Source: Puniceicoccales bacterium
GTDB taxonomy: Bacteria; Verrucomicrobiota; Verrucomicrobiia; Opitutales; UBA953
Assembly: GCA_031284845.1 (NCBI GenBank)
Contig: JAITXH010000035.1
Span: 1 to 8,407 of the forward strand
Length of the DNA: 8,407 bases
Direction of reading: 5' to 3'
Part shown: in pieces, positions 4,810 to 8,407 of the stretch
Layout of the letters: every line of letters begins with the position of its first letter
Numbering within the stretch: position 1 is the stretch's first letter
Notes under the pieces: generated by a model
Seen by the model: only the letters and a program-made list of their open reading frames with translations
Told to the model about the DNA's origin: nothing
The model's database searches: none
Made by a program: the position numbers and the translations under genes

Positions 4810-6681
4810 ATGAAACATTTCTTCTTGTTTTTGCTCACCCTCCTTTCCTGCACCTTGCAGGCAAAGGAATACCACGTCTCACCGACGGGGCGCGACAGTC
4901 ACGACGGAGGCGCAGCCACCCCTTTTCAGACGATTGGAAGAGCCGCGCATGAAGCCCTCCCCGGAGATACCGTCACTGTCCACGCCGGGACTTACCGCGA
5001 ATGGGTCAATCCCCCGCGTGGAGGAGAAAGCGACGCAAAGCGCATCGTCTATCGCGCCGCGCCCGGAGAACGTGCCGAGATAAAAGGCTCCGAAGTCATC
5101 CGCACTTGGGAGAAAGAAGGCGATGGCGTCTGGAAGGTCGTGTTACCCAACACATTTTTTGGCGATTACAACCCTTACGCCGACCTGATATACGGCGATT
5201 GGTTCAACGCCCACGGGAGAAAGCACCACACCGGGGAAGTGTTTCTCAACAACAAATCGCTCTATGAAAAAGAGACTTTGGCAAAAGTGAGAAATCCCGA
5301 AATAAACGCCAAGCTCCGGGACACCGAGGGCGCCAGATACGTTTGGTATTGCGAGACCGACGAAACAAAGACGACCATTTGGGCAAACTTTCACAACTAC
5401 GACCCCAACAAAGAACTTGTGGAAATCAGCGTGCGCCGGACTTGTTTTTATCCGGAAAAGCCGGGAATCAATTATCTCACCCTGCGGGGATTTCATATCA
5501 GTGAGGCCGCCACGCAATGGGCGGCGCCAACGGCGGAACAAATCGGCATGGTCGCCACTCACTGGAATAAAGGCTGGATCATCGAAAACAACATCATCAG
5601 CAACTCCAAGTGCAACGGAATCACCTTGGGAAAAGAACGCACCACAGGACACAACGTCTGGTTGCAAAATCGGGAAATTGACGGCTCTTTACATTATATT
5701 GAGGTGGTATTCCGCACGCTGAGAAACGGCTGGAACAAAGAAAACATCGGCTCGCATGTAGTCCGGAACAATGAAATTTTTGCCTGCGAGCAAACAGGCA
5801 TCTGCGGCAGCATGGGAGCGGCATTTAGTATCGTGGAAAATAACTATATCCACGATATCTGGACGAAACGCCAGTTCTCGGGAGCAGAGATGGCCGGCAT
5901 TAAATTTCATGCCGCAATAGACACCCAAATCCGCAAAAACCGCATCCATCGCGTCGGGCGGGGGATGTGGCTCGACTGGATGGCGCAAGGGACAAGAATT
6001 TCGCAAAACGTGCTCTACGACAACGATGTCGAAGACCTTTATTTTGAAGTGAACCACGGCCCTTACCTAGTGGACAACAACGTCCTCGCTTCCCCGTCAA
6101 ACATCTGGGACATGTCCCAAGGCGGGGCATTCGCTCACAATCTGTTTGCTGGAAACATCCACAGCCGCCCGGAGAAAGGCCGCTACACGCCCTACCATTT
6201 ACCGCATCAAACCGATGTCGCCGGACTCTCCATTATCCCCGGCGGCGACAACCGCTTCTACAACAATTTATTTGTCCCCGCCTCGCTGCATAAAAAACCA
6301 CCCTTCGGATTACTCGCTTTCGGAAAAATGCCCTATAAATCATTTGCCGATGGAAACGCGTATTATGGACGGGCCATACCATTTCCCGGAGAAAAAAACG
6401 CCCTCCACCTCCCGGATTTTAATCCCGATTTCCAACTCGAAGAAACTGCGGACGGCGTGTTTGTGTCATTTTCTCTACAAGGGATAGACAAATTGCACAC
6501 AGAACTTGTCACCACGAAACGTCTGGGAAAAGCGAAATTGCCCAAACAAGCCTACGAACACCCCGACGGAAGCCCCATTATTCTGGATAAAGATTATTCA
6601 GGAAAGCCCCGCACGCAGCACCCGGTCCCCGGCCCGTTTGAAGAGCGGACAGAAGGGCGCTTGCGGATAAAAGTCTGGTAG
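4810..6681 (+). CDS. Secreted GH120-type beta-xylosidase (right-handed parallel beta-helix)
   Basis: A complete 623-residue protein that I recognise as resembling glycoside hydrolase family 120, whose best-known member is the beta-xylosidase XylC of Thermoanaerobacterium saccharolyticum (about 638 residues). It would release xylose from xylo-oligosaccharides. Shared landmarks include YHVSPTGRDS (21-30), AGTYREWVNPPRGG (59-72), LPNTFFGDYNPY (112-123), KGWIIENNIIS (254-264), AGIKFHAAIDTQI (362-374), SQGGA (436-440), YHLPH (462-466) and the C-terminal IKVW. From memory, the XylC nucleophile is Asp382 in WLDW and the acid/base is Glu405; the matching residues here are Asp389 (GMWLDW, 385-390) and Glu413 (YFEVNHGP, 411-418). 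A signal peptide covers residues 1-18, cleaved after LQA or modified at Cys14 (LLSC). A weak GGAAG lies 9 bases before the ATG. Codon use is less C-ending than in the next gene. Confidence 0.88.
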   Translation: MKHFFLFLLTLLSCTLQAKEYHVSPTGRDSHDGGAATPFQTIGRAAHEALPGDTVTVHAGTYREWVNPPRGGESDAKRIVYRAAPGERAEIKGSEVIRTWEKEGDGVWKVVLPNTFFGDYNPYADLIYGDWFNAHGRKHHTGEVFLNNKSLYEKETLAKVRNPEINAKLRDTEGARYVWYCETDETKTTIWANFHNYDPNKELVEISVRRTCFYPEKPGINYLTLRGFHISEAATQWAAPTAEQIGMVATHWNKGWIIENNIISNSKCNGITLGKERTTGHNVWLQNREIDGSLHYIEVVFRTLRNGWNKENIGSHVVRNNEIFACEQTGICGSMGAAFSIVENNYIHDIWTKRQFSGAEMAGIKFHAAIDTQIRKNRIHRVGRGMWLDWMAQGTRISQNVLYDNDVEDLYFEVNHGPYLVDNNVLASPSNIWDMSQGGAFAHNLFAGNIHSRPEKGRYTPYHLPHQTDVAGLSIIPGGDNRFYNNLFVPASLHKKPPFGLLAFGKMPYKSFADGNAYYGRAIPFPGEKNALHLPDFNPDFQLEETADGVFVSFSLQGIDKLHTELVTTKRLGKAKLPKQAYEHPDGSPIILDKDYSGKPRTQHPVPGPFEERTEGRLRIKVW

Positions 6682-6734
6682 TGCGGAAATCTTTTGCGCC
6701 GCCCGACTGCTTCCCCTAGGACAATTCGTAGTTT

Positions 6735-8407
6735 ATGACATCCGCTCCACAGCTGCAGCCACCTCCGGCCAACGCCCCCGATACCCTCACCGGCGTCCTT
6801 GAGCGCATCGTCTTTTTCAACGAAGAAAACCATTACACCATCGGCGAACTCAAACCTGAAGCCCCCGGCGGCAACAGCAGCACCGTTACCATCACCGGCA
6901 CCCTCCCCGGCGTCCAGTGCGGCGAAACCCTCGAGCTGCACGGCAACTGGGTCACCCACCGGGAACACGGGCGCCAATTCAAAATCAACACCTTCCGCTC
7001 CACCCTGCCCTCCAGCGTTTACGGCATACGCAAATACCTCGGCAGCGGCCTCGTCCCGGGCATCGGCAAAACCTATGCCGAAAAAATCGTCGCCAAATTC
7101 GGCGAACACACCTTTCAAGTCATCTCCGAACAATCCGCCCGCCTGCGAGAAGTCCCCGGCATCGGCGCCCAACGCGCCAAGGCCATCAAAAAAGCCTGGG
7201 ACGACCAAAGCGCCCTGCGCGACGTCATGGTCTTCCTCCAGACCTACGGCGTCACCACCGGACAATGCCTCCGCCTCGTCAAAACCTACGGCGTCTTCGC
7301 CCGCATCATCCTTGAGACCGAACCCTACAAAGTTGCCCGCGAGATAGACGGCATCGGCTTCCGCACCGCCGATAAAATCGCCCGCAACCTCGGCCTCGCC
7401 ACCGAAGGCACCGCCCGCCTCGAAGCAGGCATCCTCTACGCCCTCGGCGAACTCGAAGAAGAAGGCCACACCGCCCTTCCCTTCGAGAAACTCACCACCC
7501 ACGCCGCCGGGATACTCGAAGTCCCCGCAGACAAAATCACCGCCACCCTCCACCGCCTCACCGCAGCCCGCCAGCTCCTCCCCTACCGCGACGCCGCCGG
7601 CACCGAATGGCTCCAATCCCCACCGCAAGCGCGAGCCGAAGAGGAAATCGCCGCCTGCGTGGACCGCCTCCTCGCCCACCCCGGCAACTTTCCCCCCATC
7701 CACATTGACCGCGCCCTCTCCTGGGCGCAGGACAAAGCCGGTTTCGCCTTTGCCCCCGCCCAAGCCGAAGCCGTCCGCACCGCGCTTGCCAACAAGTTTT
7801 CCATCCTCACCGGCGGCCCCGGGACGGGCAAGACCACCATCCTCAGCGCCCTCTGCGCCATCCTCAGCGCCAAAAAGACGCGCATCCTCCTCACCGCCCC
7901 CACGGGCCGCGCCGCCCAGCGCATGAGCGAGACCACCCACCTCCCCGCCTCCACCATCCACCGCCTCCTCAAATACGACCCCGAACAAAGCCGCTTCATC
8001 CACGACGCCAGCAACCCCATCGCCGCAGACCTCCTCGTCGTGGACGAATCCAGCATGTTGGATAACCGCCTCGCCGCCGCCCTCCTGCGTGCCATCCACG
8101 CCCACACCCACCTCCTCCTCGTCGGCGACGTTAATCAACTCCCCAGCGTCGGCCCCGGCAACGTCCTCCAAGACCTCATCGCCTCGCGCCGCCTCCCCGT
8201 CACTACCCTCAACGCCGTCTTCCGCCAGGGTGCCCGCAGCCAAATCGTCCTCACCGCCCACGACATCCTCCAGGGCCGCATCGAGCTACCCGCCACACTC
8301 CCCGATCCCGCCGCCCTCGACCCCGCCGCCGAACTCCAATTTATCACCGCCACTAGCCCGGAGCACTGTGTCGCCCAAATCACCGCCCTCTGCCAGCACC
8401 ACCTCCC
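6735..8407 (+). CDS. recD2: RecD2-type ATP-dependent DNA helicase (cut by window edge)
   Basis: The frame opens at the ATG at 6735 and runs 557 codons to the right edge with no stop; RecD2 proteins are usually over 700 residues, so the C-terminal part is missing. It is a superfamily 1B 5'-3' helicase acting in DNA repair independently of RecBC. An N-terminal OB-like domain (about 17-90) is followed by helix-hairpin-helix repeats at about 100-125 (LVPGIGKTYAEKI), 138-155 (EVPGIGAQRAKAI) and 203-220 (EIDGIGFRTADKI), which E. coli RecD lacks and RecD2 has. Helicase motifs follow: I, GGPGTGKTT at 360-368; Ia, TAPTGRAAQR at 387-396; II, VVDESSMLD at 435-443; III, LVGDVNQLPSVGPG at 462-475; IV, VFRQ at 495-498. 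Residues 1-16 are a proline-rich extension and the true start could lie slightly downstream. An AGGA sits 13 bases before the ATG, too far to be convincing. Codons are overwhelmingly C-ending. Confidence 0.93.
   Translation, partial: MTSAPQLQPPPANAPDTLTGVLERIVFFNEENHYTIGELKPEAPGGNSSTVTITGTLPGVQCGETLELHGNWVTHREHGRQFKINTFRSTLPSSVYGIRKYLGSGLVPGIGKTYAEKIVAKFGEHTFQVISEQSARLREVPGIGAQRAKAIKKAWDDQSALRDVMVFLQTYGVTTGQCLRLVKTYGVFARIILETEPYKVAREIDGIGFRTADKIARNLGLATEGTARLEAGILYALGELEEEGHTALPFEKLTTHAAGILEVPADKITATLHRLTAARQLLPYRDAAGTEWLQSPPQARAEEEIAACVDRLLAHPGNFPPIHIDRALSWAQDKAGFAFAPAQAEAVRTALANKFSILTGGPGTGKTTILSALCAILSAKKTRILLTAPTGRAAQRMSETTHLPASTIHRLLKYDPEQSRFIHDASNPIAADLLVVDESSMLDNRLAAALLRAIHAHTHLLLVGDVNQLPSVGPGNVLQDLIASRRLPVTTLNAVFRQGARSQIVLTAHDILQGRIELPATLPDPAALDPAAELQFITATSPEHCVAQITALCQHHL

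Noticed and set aside
6657..6705. GGCGC...GCGCC inverted pair around the GH120 stop as a terminator
   Set aside because: The stem is only five bases with a loop of more than 30 bases and no U-tract on the plus strand.
6594..8261. Long open frame on the minus strand (555 codons) opposite recD2
   Set aside because: The translation is a low-complexity Gly/Ala/Glu/Asp-rich sequence with no domain, and the plus strand here encodes a clear RecD2 helicase with all motifs. The open frame follows from the strongly C-ending codons of recD2.
1..8407. tRNA, rRNA, CRISPR array, insertion sequence, integrase or attachment-site repeats
   Set aside because: I looked for cloverleaf-like segments, regularly spaced repeats, transposase-like frames and flanking direct repeats and found none.

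Overview
The window looks like chromosomal DNA from a fairly GC-rich Gram-negative bacterium that lives on plant polysaccharide. A member of the Verrucomicrobiota (Opitutaceae-like) fits best. The reasons are a twin-arginine-exported Gfo/Idh/MocA oxidoreductase, a xylose-isomerase-like TIM-barrel protein, a signal-peptide-bearing parallel beta-helix glycosidase, and several starts without a Shine-Dalgarno motif. This taxonomic call is inference. No rRNA or other phylogenetic marker is present.

Layout. (1) Bases 1-258, minus strand: the first 86 codons of an EamA/DMT-type membrane transporter, cut by the left edge. (2) Bases 467-2175, plus strand: three genes in a row with short gaps, encoding a variant low-molecular-weight phosphatase-like protein, a KDPG/KHG aldolase (Eda type), and a small HAD-fold hydrolase of a type often seen in phages. 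(3) Bases 2257-3081, minus strand: a sugar phosphate isomerase/epimerase-family TIM barrel, convergent with the HAD gene. (4) Bases 3278-4723, plus strand: a Tat-signal Gfo/Idh/MocA oxidoreductase, divergent from the TIM-barrel gene across a 196-base shared upstream region. (5) Bases 4745-4780: a perfect 9-bp inverted repeat with a short outer extension. (6) Bases 4810-6681, plus strand: a secreted GH120-type beta-xylosidase with both expected catalytic acids. (7) Bases 6735-8407, plus strand: a RecD2-type DNA helicase, cut by the right edge.

How the genes may work together (inference). The GH120 enzyme would release xylose from xylo-oligosaccharides outside the cytoplasm. The exported oxidoreductase and the TIM-barrel protein could process a sugar or glycoside by oxidation and then isomerisation or elimination. 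The KDPG aldolase would feed uronate- or gluconate-derived carbon into pyruvate and glyceraldehyde-3-phosphate. Together this suggests a small (glucurono)xylan-use neighbourhood next to unrelated housekeeping genes. I saw no tRNA, rRNA, CRISPR array, insertion sequence or phage-integration signature. I did not find a clearly undescribed system. The observations most worth following are the oxidoreductase/TIM-barrel pair, the inverted repeat before the xylosidase gene, and the phosphatase with an altered active-site loop.
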